A stretch of DNA of 64,000 bases from Lagopus muta (Eukaryota; Chordata; Aves; Galliformes; Phasianidae), in NCBI RefSeq assembly GCF_023343835.1, contig NC_064442.1:17904501-17968500 (forward strand), in the 5' to 3' direction. A model generated the notes under the pieces. The model was not told the DNA's origin, did not search any database, and saw nothing but the letters and a program-made list of their open reading frames with translations. Made by a program: the position numbers and the translations under genes. This document shows positions 13,358 through 25,000 of the stretch, in pieces (the stretch's first letter is position 1; each line of letters begins with the position of its first letter).

Positions 13358-13399
13358 CTTCTACCTCTTCACGGTGACCCAACAGCCTCTTTGGGGGCA

Positions 13400-13825
13400 G
13401 CGCTGGTTGGCGGGGGAGGGTGGGGGGAATCAGCTCCTGGGGTGGGTGGGCCGTGCTGGGTGAGCCAGGGGGGCTGGAGACACGTGGGGGGGTTCGCCCC
13501 AGAGATTGCGTCTTGGAAGAGGTCCTCAGCCCTGTGCTCGGCGGCCTCCCGCAGTGGTCAGCGGCTATAAAGCGGGCTTAGAGAGGCCTCCAAGGGAGGA
13601 GGATGCTGTCATCACCCTGAGGCGAGGAGATGGGAAAGACGCTTCTCCCCCCGGCGCGCAAGGGGTTAATCTCCGGGCCACAGAGAGGGACGGCTAGAGC
13701 GGCGCCCAGGGGGGCGGGGCAAGCGGCGGAAGCGGAAGTGGGGGCAGAGCGGGAGTGGAGGCGCTGCTGGGCCGGGCCGGACCGGGCCGGGCCGCACCCT
13801 CCGAACGCAGAGGGGCCGAGGGGCG
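13400..13825 (+). promoter_or_regulatory. CLK3: CLK3 CpG-island promoter and probable non-coding exon 1
   Basis: GC- and CpG-rich sequence directly before CLK3. Two overlapping ETS-type GCGGAAG motifs lie at 13726-13740. A good donor (GGGCG before GTGAGC) at 13826 pairs with an acceptor ending at 14028, just before the ATG, which suggests a non-coding exon 1 ending at 13825. A TATAAA lies at 13566-13571 but is upstream of the ETS pair, and its role is unclear. The start site itself is inferred. Confidence 0.6.
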
Positions 13826-14028
13826 GTGAGCGGCGAGCGGCGCGACGCGGCCGGGGGCGGTTTAACGGCTCCGGGGGGCGCTCAACAGCGCTCGGGGGGG
13901 CGGACCGAACCCTGCAGGGGAGGTCGGAGGGCTCCGAGGGGCGGGTTAACGGGACACGGGGGCGGTCTGACGGCTGAGGGGGGGCGGCGGGCCGCGGCGG
14001 GAGCTGAGCGCGCTCCTCGTGTCCGCAG

Positions 14029-17000
14029 ATGCATCACTGCAAGAGGTACCGCTCCCCGGAGCAGGAGCCGTGCTGGGGGCCGCGCTGGAAGAGGAGGCGC
14101 TCCCGGAGCAGGGCCTACGAGGGCCGCCCGCGCTGCCAGCCCCGCAGGGAGCTGCCCAGGAGGTCGCGATCCAGGAGGTGAGGGCGGCGGGGAGCGGGGG
14201 GCTGCGGCCGCAGTGCGAGTACGGCGAGACCCGGCGGTACTGGCAGCACTGGCGTTGCGTCCCTCTGTCAACCACCTCCTGAAATGATCGCAGCTCAAAG
14301 CAATGTTTTACTGCCCCTGCCCTGCCCGAATAATTCCGAGCACCCGGGCAACACGAACCGGTGTTCTCTGTGCCATCAGTGAATTGCAGAATGTCCTGGG
14401 TTGGGTCACCGAGTTCAGCTCCAAACAGATGAAAGGCCAGTTTAGCTCCAAGGAAGAAAAACCCAAGAGAAAACCTTTTGGCCCCTCTGTCTGCAGGCTC
14501 TGAGCCTCGCATGGCTTCCCTCGTACAGGTTCCTTTGGGTCGGTGTTGCTGAGCCCTGAGGTTTCACAGAGGCACGGTTGGAGCTTTTGGAGGGGTTTGG
14601 GATAGCGTGAGCTGAGGCGGCCGCTGTCCTGGCAGGGAGGGCGGTGTTTTGTCCTCGTTCTGAGATGGAGTGAGCCAGCGCAGGTGTGCAGGGAATATGG
14701 AGACGTGGCGCTTGGGGATGTGTGGTGTGGTGTGGTGGGGGTGGGCTGACAGATTTGCTGACCTCAGAGGTGTTTTCCAGTCGTAATGATCCTGACTCTG
14801 CATTTATCCACATTCTCTTAAGCTGCCAGCGAGAAAGTCAGTTGCTGCCAAAACAGAGGGGAAACAAAGACAGGTTTCTGCTTGCAGAGCAGTGTGGCTG
14901 TAGGGTGGTCTTGGCTGCAGCAGTGATTGCTCCTTGCTGTCAGCTGGGCATGAGAGATGGCAGCAGCCTGGCCAGATGCGTGCCCAAAACACTGCTGCTG
15001 AGCACATTCGTGTTTATCGTTGCCCATATGCTGTGATTTCTCTGAGCAGCAGCATCCACCTAAAAGATGGTTTGGCGTGCGCATGAAGCAGGGCTTGAGT
15101 GGAAGCTGCTTGATTAGAGCAGCTGGGATGCAGAAGGCAGCCGTGCTGCTGGATTGCAAGCAGCCTGAAGCCCCCCCTTATGTATCTGCAGTCGTTGGCT
15201 GTGGCTAGAGGCAGGCATAGCTGTAGAGCAGAGACCAAACATTCCTCGTGGCTCTTGCTGATGAATGATGGCTGTGCCCTGTGCACGGCTTGGTGCGTGG
15301 GGGGCTCTCACCCCGCCGGGGCAGGACGGTACTTGTGATGCTTTTCCAGACTGACAACACGTTGTTTGCACTGCAGCCATGACAGGATGCCTTATCACAG
15401 GAGATACAGAGACCGACGGGACAGCGACGCCTACAGATGGGAAGAGCGGAGCCCGTCCTTCGACGAGGATTATTCCTCCACCCGCACACGGACCTGGCGG
15501 CGATCCCGCGACAGAGAGCAGCACCGTGACAGGAAGCACCAGCACCACTGCAGGAAACGCAGGACCAGGTCTTGTAGCAGTGCCTCCTCGGTGAGTAGCA
15601 TCCAGAACGAGCTCGGGATTGGTCAGGCGTTAACCATTCTTACCTCCTTCTAGCTCTGAACGCTCTGGGTGAGTACCTCTCATCTCGTTCTTGTGTTTGT
15701 TTTGATTACGTGCAGTCTGTGGTCCCTAGAATGTGTCTTGTTAAGCATTCGTAGCTCTCGGTTTTTCCTAGCTCAGCCCCTGTAGCTTTAATACGTGAGG
15801 ACACTAAGCTGTGCTCTCCACGGCCAGGGGAGGGGATGAGTGAAGGCTTCAAATGGCGCACACGTGACGCTCTTCACAGATGAGCCCTGGCTCCAGGCCA
15901 GCTGGGCTGCTGGTTGTGTGGGTTTATAGGCAGCAGAGGCCTCGCTTCTGCGTATCCGTGCTTCTCTGAGGGGATTTGGTATGCAGCGGTGGTACGGAGT
16001 GCTCCGTGAGGGCAGTGTTGCTTTGGGTTTGGGCCAGCATCCCGCACCGAATGGGGTCAGCCAGCTGGATGGAGCCTTGTTCTTCTGAGCCATCAGCCCT
16101 TGGTATTAACTCCTGTCCCACCGTGCTTAGCAGGGCCCTGCACCCTTTGAGAATACCCGTGTCCTCTTTGCCTGGTTCCACACAGCTCTCCTCACACCTC
16201 CTTTCTTTGAAAACGCCGTTTTCCACCCTGATTCTAAGGGCACGGGGTGTTCCTTCCCAAGAGGTTTTGAGGATTAGACGGACTGATTTGGCACGGGGCA
16301 GGGAGGATTGTCTCCTGAATGCCCTGCAAGTGCTGTGAGGTATCAAACTCTGTGTATGCCTCACTTCTCTCCAGTAAGGAAAGTTTCTATCGTGCACGTT
16401 TGTTGCTTTTACCTGTGATTACAATTAAGTGACCGAGTCCTGATCCCTGCAGCTACAGTGGATATCTGCATGGCTTGGAACTTCTGACGGTCTGTTGCTT
16501 TCCTCCTTTCACTCCTTTCCCACTGACTTTTTAATTTTTGCCTTAGAAAGAGCCAGGGCTGTGACTAAAATGTTACAGTGTGGTTTGTGTGCGGTGATCC
16601 AGTGTGCAGGTTTGGGTTGGTGTGATCTGAATTCTTTGAAGACTCACAGCTCTCTCAACTGTCCTCTCTCCTCTCTACCTCCTTCTCTGTTTCAGCTTAC
16701 CTCTGGGGGTCTGTAGCTTCCCATTTTGGACTGGGCGTGGGGCGAGGGGTACAGAAGACAAGCCTGATAGAAGTCCAGGCGTGGAAACGTAGAGCTTTGT
16801 TTCCATTTTTAAGGCTAAATGGAAAAGATCAGGAATTAGGACAGCTCTCTTTGGACCTGGTCCTTCTGGGAACGTTTGGCTGGTTGTCCAGTAGAAGCGA
16901 GCAGTAACAGGAGTAAACATGACCTTGTACCTGTAGTGGACACCTGGAGTGAAACACTCCCCGGGGATTCAGTTGACCTGTTCCTAAAGGTCTTCCAGGC

Positions 17001-20000
17001 TTAAAATTACACCCTGAGGACAAAGAGCAATGCTAGATCTGCTTGCAGCCAGTCAGGTGTAGAGATGGAGGCTCAACCCCGTTGATTCTGTCGAGAAGTG
17101 GCAGGATGCACTAGGGAGCTGGCGACCTGTTAGCCAAGCTATGAGAGAGCAGGCTGTGTGGGGGACAACTGCTACTCTGGCTTCTACTGGACAGCCCGTC
17201 CAGCTCCTTTCCCCTTCGTCATGTTTGCCAGCGGAGAAAAATGACATTCTTCTGGCAAAGCCCTCTTCCTCCTTGTGCCTCTGGGGTCTCCTCTGGTGCT
17301 CCTGAGGATGTTGCTCCTCTGTGCAGACCCTGGGGGAGCGGTGGTGCCGAGCCAGTGCCTGGAGCTCCCCAGTTGCTGCCCCGCAGAGAAGAGGGGGGCT
17401 GTCCCTGCTCAGAGCAGTGGCACCAGCCACTGCAGCTAACGAGGGTTTTCTTTACATACCTGTAGCTGTTGATTACTTTTCTGTTTTGAAGTTAGTTTGT
17501 GTCTTGACGTGTCCCTTGCAATATCCCTATCGTTATATATGCTGTGTGCCTTATGAAATGCTGGGATCTGGAAAATCCAACCACCGACGCTCCGCCGTCT
17601 CCACCTTTGAATGACAACCCAATCTGCCACTCGGAACTGTGCGCACTCGGTCGTATGCCGTTTCGGGGGGCGGTGCGTACAGAGAAGCCAACAGAGCAGT
17701 AAGCGCAGCAGGAGCGTGGAAGATGACAAGGAAGGCCACCTGGTGTGCAGGATCGGCGATTGGCTTCAAGAGCGATGTACAGCCACCTTTCGTAAAACTT
17801 TACCTCTACTTTCTATCCCCGTGTTAGACGAGATCTCTCGTATTGTACTGGAGGGGTCTCCTAGTGTTTATTGCTTATAAATGGACTGAGCAGTAAATTG
17901 CCTGAGGCAGACAATAGTCACTTGAGTTTTAAAGAGCGTAGCGGTGAGAGACGTTTTTGTTTTGACGCTTTGTTGCTGTGAATTGCAGGAGCTCAGCTCT
18001 CGCCGCTCCACTCAAGTTCACATCTGCTCCTGTTTTCTCTCCTAGACGAAATTGTGGGCAGCCTTGGCGAAGGCACTTTTGGCAAAGTTGTGGAGTGTGT
18101 CGACCACGCCAGGTAGGTGGCTGTCGCTTCCAAACACCTCGGCTGTCCGTCGTGCTGCAAACCCAGAGGCTCGTGAGGGTTGTGCTGCCACTGCAATGCA
18201 CCATTCAGCAGCTGAGAGCTTCAGCACAGGGCTGCTCTACTGCCCTACTGTAAAAGCAGGGAACTCCAGGGCTGGGCTAGCCAGATGGGAAAGCAGCCTC
18301 TTAATCTGCCACGGCGCTTCTTTTTTCGTCCTCTGCTGTGATTACGTTTGACCCCGATCTCTTCCCAACCTTTCATCTGGCTCTGAGCCCCAGGGTCAGC
18401 TTAGCACAGGAGCTGCTGGGATCTCCTGCCTCCTCTGGCGCAGTTGGAAGGAGGAGTTGTCTGCTGGCGTGCTGGTGACCTTAGGGACTGCTGGGTCAGG
18501 ACGTGGTGTATTTGCAGAGTTTGCTGCAGCTCTCTTTTGGGTGTCACTTGAGCCTTTCACTTCAAACTTCTGTGGGTATATAAGCACTTGTCAAGGTTGG
18601 GACAAGGACAGAACATCTAATCTCCTACCCAGCGACCTCGCTGGTTTTTGTGCGCTATCACTTACTCATCCCAAGCTTGCTGAAGGCTGTCTCCTTCCCG
18701 TGCCTGTTTGTATTTCTTAGCATGGCCCTAAAGGCTGCTGCAGGGCCCTGTGGAACACGTATAGCAGGCAGTAACAGCTTTTGCTCTGACTCCTTTGTCT
18801 CTTCTCTTACAGAGGCAAATCGCAGGTGGCACTGAAAATCATAAAAAACGTTGGGAAGTACCGTGAGGCAGCCAGGCTGGAAATAAACGTCCTGAAGAAA
18901 ATCAAAGAGAAGGACAAGGAGAACAAATTGTAAGCTTGGGATTCCTGCTACTGCTCTGCTGTCAGGGGAAACCTGTCTTATGCCTCTGGGTTTTGGAAGA
19001 AGAGAACCTGTCCCTCATTCTGCTATACACTTTTTTACTGAAGTCTTACCAGCTGACATGCTGGGTTATAGCAAGGCAGAATTAACCACAACTTATCTGA
19101 CACGAGAGTCAGAGCTTTGGAGATCTGTATGTAAAGGTGGTTGAGCAAAGTGGGGACGGGGTTGTGCTTCCAAGTCAGCTGGCTCAGAGCTTTTGCTTAG
19201 CAACAGTTGGGAGAATCACTGTACTGTCAAGTCTCTAAATGATGCTTAATCCTCATGTCTTCTTCTCTGTAAAGCTTGTGTGTCCTGATGTCAGACTGGT
19301 TCAACTTCCACGGCCACATGTGCATTGCCTTTGAGCTTCTTGGCAAGAACACTTTTGAGTTCCTGAAGGAGAACAATTTCCAGCCGTACCCTCTCCCTCA
19401 GATCCGGCACATGGCCTACCAGCTCTGCCATGCCTTGAAATGTGAGTTCCACAAGGCCAGCCTCTGCAGCTGCCAGCAGCTGTTTGTACCTGCTGGTTTT
19501 GCTTTTCTCCATAGTGGTACCTGAGTATTCTAGTTTCTTTGCTGAAGCTTGTAAGAAAGACAAGAGGTGCTGATTTCTATGGATGGCAAAGTAGGGATGG
19601 AGTGGCAGTCTTTAAATTTGCTTTCTTTTCCTTCTGATAGGAATGGAGAAGAGCCTCGTAAGCTCTTTTGTGCCTTCTCCACCAGAAATACTCCATCCAC
19701 AGCTAGGCTGCCGTGTCTCATCAAAATGGGTTGGGAGGGAAACAAGGACTTGGCTTACATGAAAATGTCCAGTGCGTGACTGGGCTTGGTGCTCTGATGG
19801 GCAGAGCCCTATGAGTGCTTTAGTTTGTGGTTCTTACATGTTTTTTCCCTCTTCTTTCCCACCTATGCAGTTCTACATGACAACCAGCTGACTCACACTG
19901 ACCTCAAGCCAGAAAATATTTTGTTTGTCAACTCTGACTTTGACACTCTGTACAATGAGAAAAAGGTGAGCTATGTCTGAAAAGAAGTGACTAAACCAGG

Positions 20001-21849
20001 AACAGCCTGCCTGTCCCTCCCTGCAGAAGTCTTCCCTGTTCTGTACACGTCCTGCAGTCTGTTCAGCAGGAACAGATTTGAAGTTAGGACTCTTTCTCCC
20101 ATGTCTTTTAAGAGCCTTAAGCTCTGATTCAGTGGCTTCAGTCCACAGCAGCAGTTCAGCAGCTTTCAGTAACAATGACATGAGACGTAGATAGCTCAGA
20201 GCTTCACAGTTGTCTCTGATCTGGTTAAGAGTGCAGACTGGGCAGCTCTAAGAACAGAGGGCTCCTTGGAAAGCCCACCTCAGCCAGCTATTAAGAGTAC
20301 TGAGGACTTGTTTGCTTGCAGAGCTGTGAGGAGAAATCCATCCGGAACACGAGCATCCGCGTGGCAGACTTTGGAAGTGCCACCTTCGATCACGAGCACC
20401 ACACCACTATTGTGGCTACGCGGCACTACCGTCCCCCAGAAGTGATCCTTGGTGAGTGCTGCCGGGGCTGCGGGAGCCTCAGCTCCACCAAGGAGCCAGT
20501 GAAAAGCTGCTGGGATTTGCTGGGAGCACAAAGCTAGCTTTATTCTCTTTGCAGAGCTGGGCTGGGCACAGCCATGCGATGTCTGGAGTACCGGCTGCAT
20601 TTTGTTTGAGTATTACCGCGGCTTCACGCTCTTCCAGGTAGGACTCCTTCAGCCTTCATGTCTAAACAGGCCAGAACTTAGGAGGGAGGGGAAAGGCAGA
20701 GCAGGCACTAAAATCTCAGAAGCTAAGTGTGAAGATTGGCACAGGAGAAGTCACAATTTGAGTGCTCGTGGCTTGCTGGAAGGATGTTTGCTTCTGGTCT
20801 GTTCGTTGTGCCTGTGAAGGCTAGGAAAAGCAAGAGAGGAAGCAGATGGACGGGGCCTGCACCCTGTTGTACTAAGGGACGTGGTTTAGAGGGAAATACT
20901 GATGGTAGGTGGGCAGTTGGACTGGATGATCTTGAAGGTGGTTTTCAACTGTGGTGATTCTGTACTTCCAGACTTCTCTCTCCTTACCCTGTACTTGTGT
21001 AGCAGACAGACCTTTCTTTACACTCTGCCCTGCTTTTTCTCCTTTGCAGACCCATGAGAATCGTGAACATCTGGTGATGATGGAGAAAATCCTTGGGCCC
21101 ATTCCATCTCACATGATCCACAGAACTCGGTAGGAACCCATACCTCAACTCTAAAAGACCAGTCAGCTGTTGGTGGTGGCTGATTAGTTAGGATTCCAGC
21201 TCTCTGTTCACACACCAGGTCTTACTTCTGTAGGTGTGAGCATGGGAAACTTGCTGCAACTTGGTTTTGAGCTTGATCATAAGTTTTAGGGGAAATGGTT
21301 GAGTCTTGTCTTTCAGTCTTACTGGCTGCTGTTCTTCTGTGTGGGTAAGCCTTACTGAACACCTCTTTCCTCCTCTCCAGAAAGCAGAAATACTTTCACA
21401 AAGGGAACCTGGTGTGGGATGAGAACACATCTGATGGGAGATACGTCCAAGAGAACTGCAAGCCGCTGCGTGTAAGTGCTGCTGAATCCCTGTGGGGTTC
21501 CCTTCCTGAGGTCTGTGCTGGGGGAAGGGCAGGAGGTACAGAGCCCCAAACTTGACGAAGTTGTGCCAGCCATAACCTTGCTGTAGGTCACAAAACTGGG
21601 GGCTGGTGTTTGCTTCCTCTTGTACCAGAATCCACATCTGTCTCACCTGCCCTTCTGTTTTAGACATACATGCTGCACGACTCACTGGAACACGCACAGC
21701 TCTTTGACTTGATTAGAAGGATGCTGGAATTTGACCCTTCCCGGAGGATCACATTTTCAGAAGCCCTCCTTCATCCCTTCTTTGCTGGCCTCTCTGCAGA
21801 GGAACGGATGCTGTGTGGTCGTGGCACCAGCCGGGACCTGAGCAGATGA
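14029..21849 (+). CDS. CLK3: CLK3, CDC2-like (LAMMER) dual-specificity protein kinase 3
   Basis: CLK3 is a nuclear kinase that phosphorylates SR splicing factors. Coding exons: 14029-14177, 15377-15590, 17683-17776, 18046-18112, 18813-18929, 19275-19441, 19871-19965, 20322-20451, 20555-20637, 21050-21129, 21381-21471, 21664-21849 (TGA). They sum to 490 codons, the length of the standard human isoform. The ATG opens [14 protein letters not shown], the conserved CLK3 start. Residues 1-150 are Arg/Ser/His rich. Kinase landmarks: glycine loop GEGTFG from about 160, VALK lysine 183, HTDLKPEN with Asp280, DFG at 317-319 and the LAMMER signature EHLVMMEK at 378-385. The C-terminus ([14 protein letters not shown]) is slightly longer than the human one. 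Exon 17683-17776 is 94 nt and ends at a weak donor (GTACAG). Confidence 0.97.
20905..20963 (+). repeat. CR1 3'-tail fragment in a CLK3 intron
   Basis: CR1 3' blocks GGTGGGCAGTTGGACTGG, ATGATCTTGAAGG and TTTTCAACTGTGGTGATTCTG, lying in the intron between exons 20555-20637 and 21050-21129. Confidence 0.7.
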
Positions 21850-22040
21850 CAGCTGGGGAGGGTGTGATGCCTGCTAGATTTGTACAGATGGGAGAGGTTC
21901 TCTCTTCTCTCAGAGTTCAGAGGGGCACTGTGACATGAACCCTGGGTCGGGGAGGTGAGGAAAAGCTACAGCAGAAAGCACAGATTTGTCTATTTATATG
22001 TTGTAAAGTTAAAATAAAGTGTTTCTTATTGTTTGATACT
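21850..22040 (+). terminator. CLK3: CLK3 3'UTR and poly(A) signal
   Basis: A short 3'UTR follows the stop. AATAAA at 22013-22018 sits after a T/A-rich stretch and is followed by a T-rich downstream element, fitting a cleavage site near 22035. Confidence 0.85.
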
Positions 22041-25000
22041 TCCCTCGTAGGCAGGTGTAGGGGTCTCTTGTGCCCAGGTTTATTTTTGTCCCCCCCTTAA
22101 AGATGACAGAGCTGTTGAAAAATAAGAGACTAAGCAGGACACTTTGCTCCAGTGAAGGGCAAGAAATGAGGTAGCAGGCTCCTGGTCTCTGCCCTCATGC
22201 CTCTGAGCTATGGAGAGCAGCAGGAAGCTTGTTCCACCAGGGCTATCAGGCTGCAGCATTATAACAGACAAGTGAATAGCACACATGAATAGTTGCACTT
22301 TATTTCAGGGCATCCCGCAGCAGCAGCAGGAATTAGTCATTACAAACATTGGGTCACAAACAGAACCGAGCAGTGACACAGTGCAGTGATCTTCACGTGG
22401 CCACGACCACAGCAGCGCTCACAGGCAGTTCCTATGATGGTTGTGAAGGTAGAAACTTCTTCATCTCAAACACATTTAAAAAAAGAAAAGGTGTTGCATT
22501 CTTTGAGTTGCAATGGCAGTGTGAGGGAAGGAGGAAACCAAGGGATCTGGCCCTCCTCTTGGTTCTTGCAGAGTGCTCCAGCAGAGCACGTACCTGCAAG
22601 GAAGATGCATTTCATGTGGGTGAGACCCAGACTTCCTTCCTCAAAGAAGCCTTTGTATCTGAGAGAAGGGACAGCCAAACACCCAGATGTGCTCTCACGT
22701 TCAGAAAGCGAGCACAGGGTAAAGGTTAACAGTGCAGAAACACAGCCCCCAACTCCCCACTGTGCCCTAAACACACCACAGGAATACAGATGGGAAATCT
22801 GTGCCTGGGGGCTTGTTATGTAGCACTACCCACTGCATTTTTTGCTTAAAGGTAAGGAACCTTATTGCTGCATGGGCCCTGATGCTTCCTGAAGCCACAC
22901 AGCAGTGACTGCAGGCCTGATGCCAGCTGCCATCCCTGCAAAAACGTCTTCATCTGGTTCAGTGCCCGACTGGGCATTTAGCTTCAGCCACTGGCACAGC
23001 AGCATAGCAGCAAGAAAGGATCCTGTGATTAAATCTTGAATGTTTTTGCACCATTGCTGCTCTGCACGTGCAATCTACAGTTTAACAGCCAACCCAGAAG
23101 AGCCGAGAAAAGCTTGCAGCCTCATTACTGAAAATGAAGTTCCAGTGCAAGTGTCTTGAGCAAAGGAATTGAAAGCAGGAGGAATAAGCCTAACAAAGTA
23201 CTAAACCAACAATCAGGGAACTACTGCCCACCCTTCTATGTCTCATGCTGCTCTGCAGATGAAGATAAGCTGTCAGGAAACAAGAATTGCAAGCACAAGG
23301 CTTCTCTGCTTTTCCAAGAGCCAGCCCCACTGTGCCCTGTGCAGCCAAGTCAGAACCACCACCACTAAGTGCCACTACAGAACAAGCTAAAACATGGCTC
23401 TCCTGAGGATGGGGTGCTTCTGCTTCGCCTTCCTGCCCACCCAAGGGCAGAGCAACACCTGCTCAGAGCACTGACAATTCACAAAGCTCAGTCTCTGCAA
23501 GAGCACAGAGGCCGCCCAGCCCATGCAGTTCAGTAGTCGCACCGCCAGCGGGGAAAGCAGCTTGGGGGAACCAGGCTCCAAGAGAGCAGAGCCCTTGGTC
23601 CTGCTGAGGTAGATATGGCAAGTCTTCCCCCACCACACAGCTTAGAATCACAGAATATGCCAAGTCAGAAGGGTCCCACAAGGATTGCTGAGCCCAACAG
23701 CACCCAAAAACCTCACCCTACTTTTCAGAGTGCTGTCCAAACACTCCGTGAGCTCCTGCAGGTGCAGACCCTTCTCCTAACTTCCACCTGACACAGCTCA
23801 ATGCCATTCCCTTAGGTTGCATTGCTGAAAAGAAGTGGCCCCCAAACAGAGCCCTGCAGTGCCTGGCCATCAGCCTGAGGTGTGTAACCCCATTTCCTGC
23901 CCACCCTTTGAGCCCGGCCCATTAGCCAGCCGCTCACCCACAACATCATGAAGCTGCCCAGCTGTATGCCAGGCATTCTGTGAGATACTGTCAGAAATAA
24001 CACCAAAAGTTTTGCTGAAATCCAAAAATGATTTACATCAAGTGGCTTCCCTTGGTTAACTAGGTGGGAAACCTTGTCATAAAAGGAAACTAAGTTAATT
24101 AAACTGGCCCTTTCCCTTGTAAACATGTGCTGGCTGTGACCATCAACTGTGTTGTCTCATTTTTTCAGTATCTCCCAGCATTACCTTCTCCATAATTTTA
24201 CCAGGCACTAAAGGTAACAATAGGACTGTCAACTTTACAAAGTCTCCCCTCCTGCCAGTTCTGACAACTGGGACAATGCAGCTTCCAGTCAACTAGAATG
24301 CCTGCAGACTCCCAAAGCCATTAAATATAATTGAGAGAGGTCTCAGGGTGACATTGGCCAGTTCTTGTTATATCCTGGGATGAATGCCATTGGGCCCCAG
24401 TCTTCTAGGCATCCAGCTGGAGCAGCAAATCCCACACTATTTGGGAGCTTTGCTGGGAGTTCATTGTTCCTGCAGACACAGACCTTCAAGTGTCCCAGAG
24501 TACATCATAGTGTTGAAGACAGAGGCAAAGAAGGCATCAAAAGCCTCCATTTTATCTGTGCTCCTGTTTGTGAGGCAACCATCCTTATCAAGTAACAAAC
24601 CTACGTTATCTCCTGACTTCCTCTTGCTGTTAACTTATTTTAAAAAGCTCTTTTTGTTGTTCCTCACAGTAATGGCCAACTTCAGCTCTAGTTGAGCTTT
24701 TGCCACACGAATGGTGGAGAGCATCTCTAAAGCCCTCACATAGCTCCTGAGATCTCTTGCAGTGGCCATATACTTTTCTTCTTTTCCCACTTAAGCTCTA
24801 GAAGAGATCCCTGCTTAGAGCCAAGCCAGAATTCTGCCTCACTTCTTTGACTTCTGCCACTTGGGAATCATCTGCTTATGTGCTCTTAAGAGGCAGTAGC
24901 TTTTAAGAAGTGATTATCACTGGTAGACTTCAGAAGCAGATCCCCAGGGGGAGGTCTGAAGTCTGCTCTCCCCACATCCAGCATCAGATCTACGCTTCCT

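Larger units (their letters stand above)
10259..13367 (+). promoter_or_regulatory. ARID3B: Series of let-7 seed matches in ARID3B 3'UTR
   Basis: TACCTCA (7mer-A1 match to let-7) occurs at 10259-10265, 11397-11403, 12644-12650 and 13265-13271. CTACCTC (7mer-m8) occurs at 13361-13367. ARID3B is a known strong let-7 target in mammals. The last site lies just after the poly(A) signal, so whether it stays in the mature mRNA depends on the cleavage point. Confidence 0.6.
10167..13380 (+). other. ARID3B: ARID3B 3'UTR
   Basis: The roughly 3.2 kb between the ARID3B stop and the AATAAA at 13352-13357 contains no splice-consistent coding sequence; the long open frames here have no family resemblance. 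It includes a (GAT)9 run, a (TTTG)n run, T-rich stretches near 12280-12335, and five let-7 seed matches. The segment 12450-12680 is less repetitive and may be conserved. An earlier AATAAA at 13224-13229 could give a slightly shorter form. Confidence 0.8.

Noticed and set aside
23812-24126. Minus-strand open frame as a possible host gene
   Set aside because: Its order of motifs matches CR1 reverse transcriptase and it lies within a CR1 copy, so it is repeat-derived.
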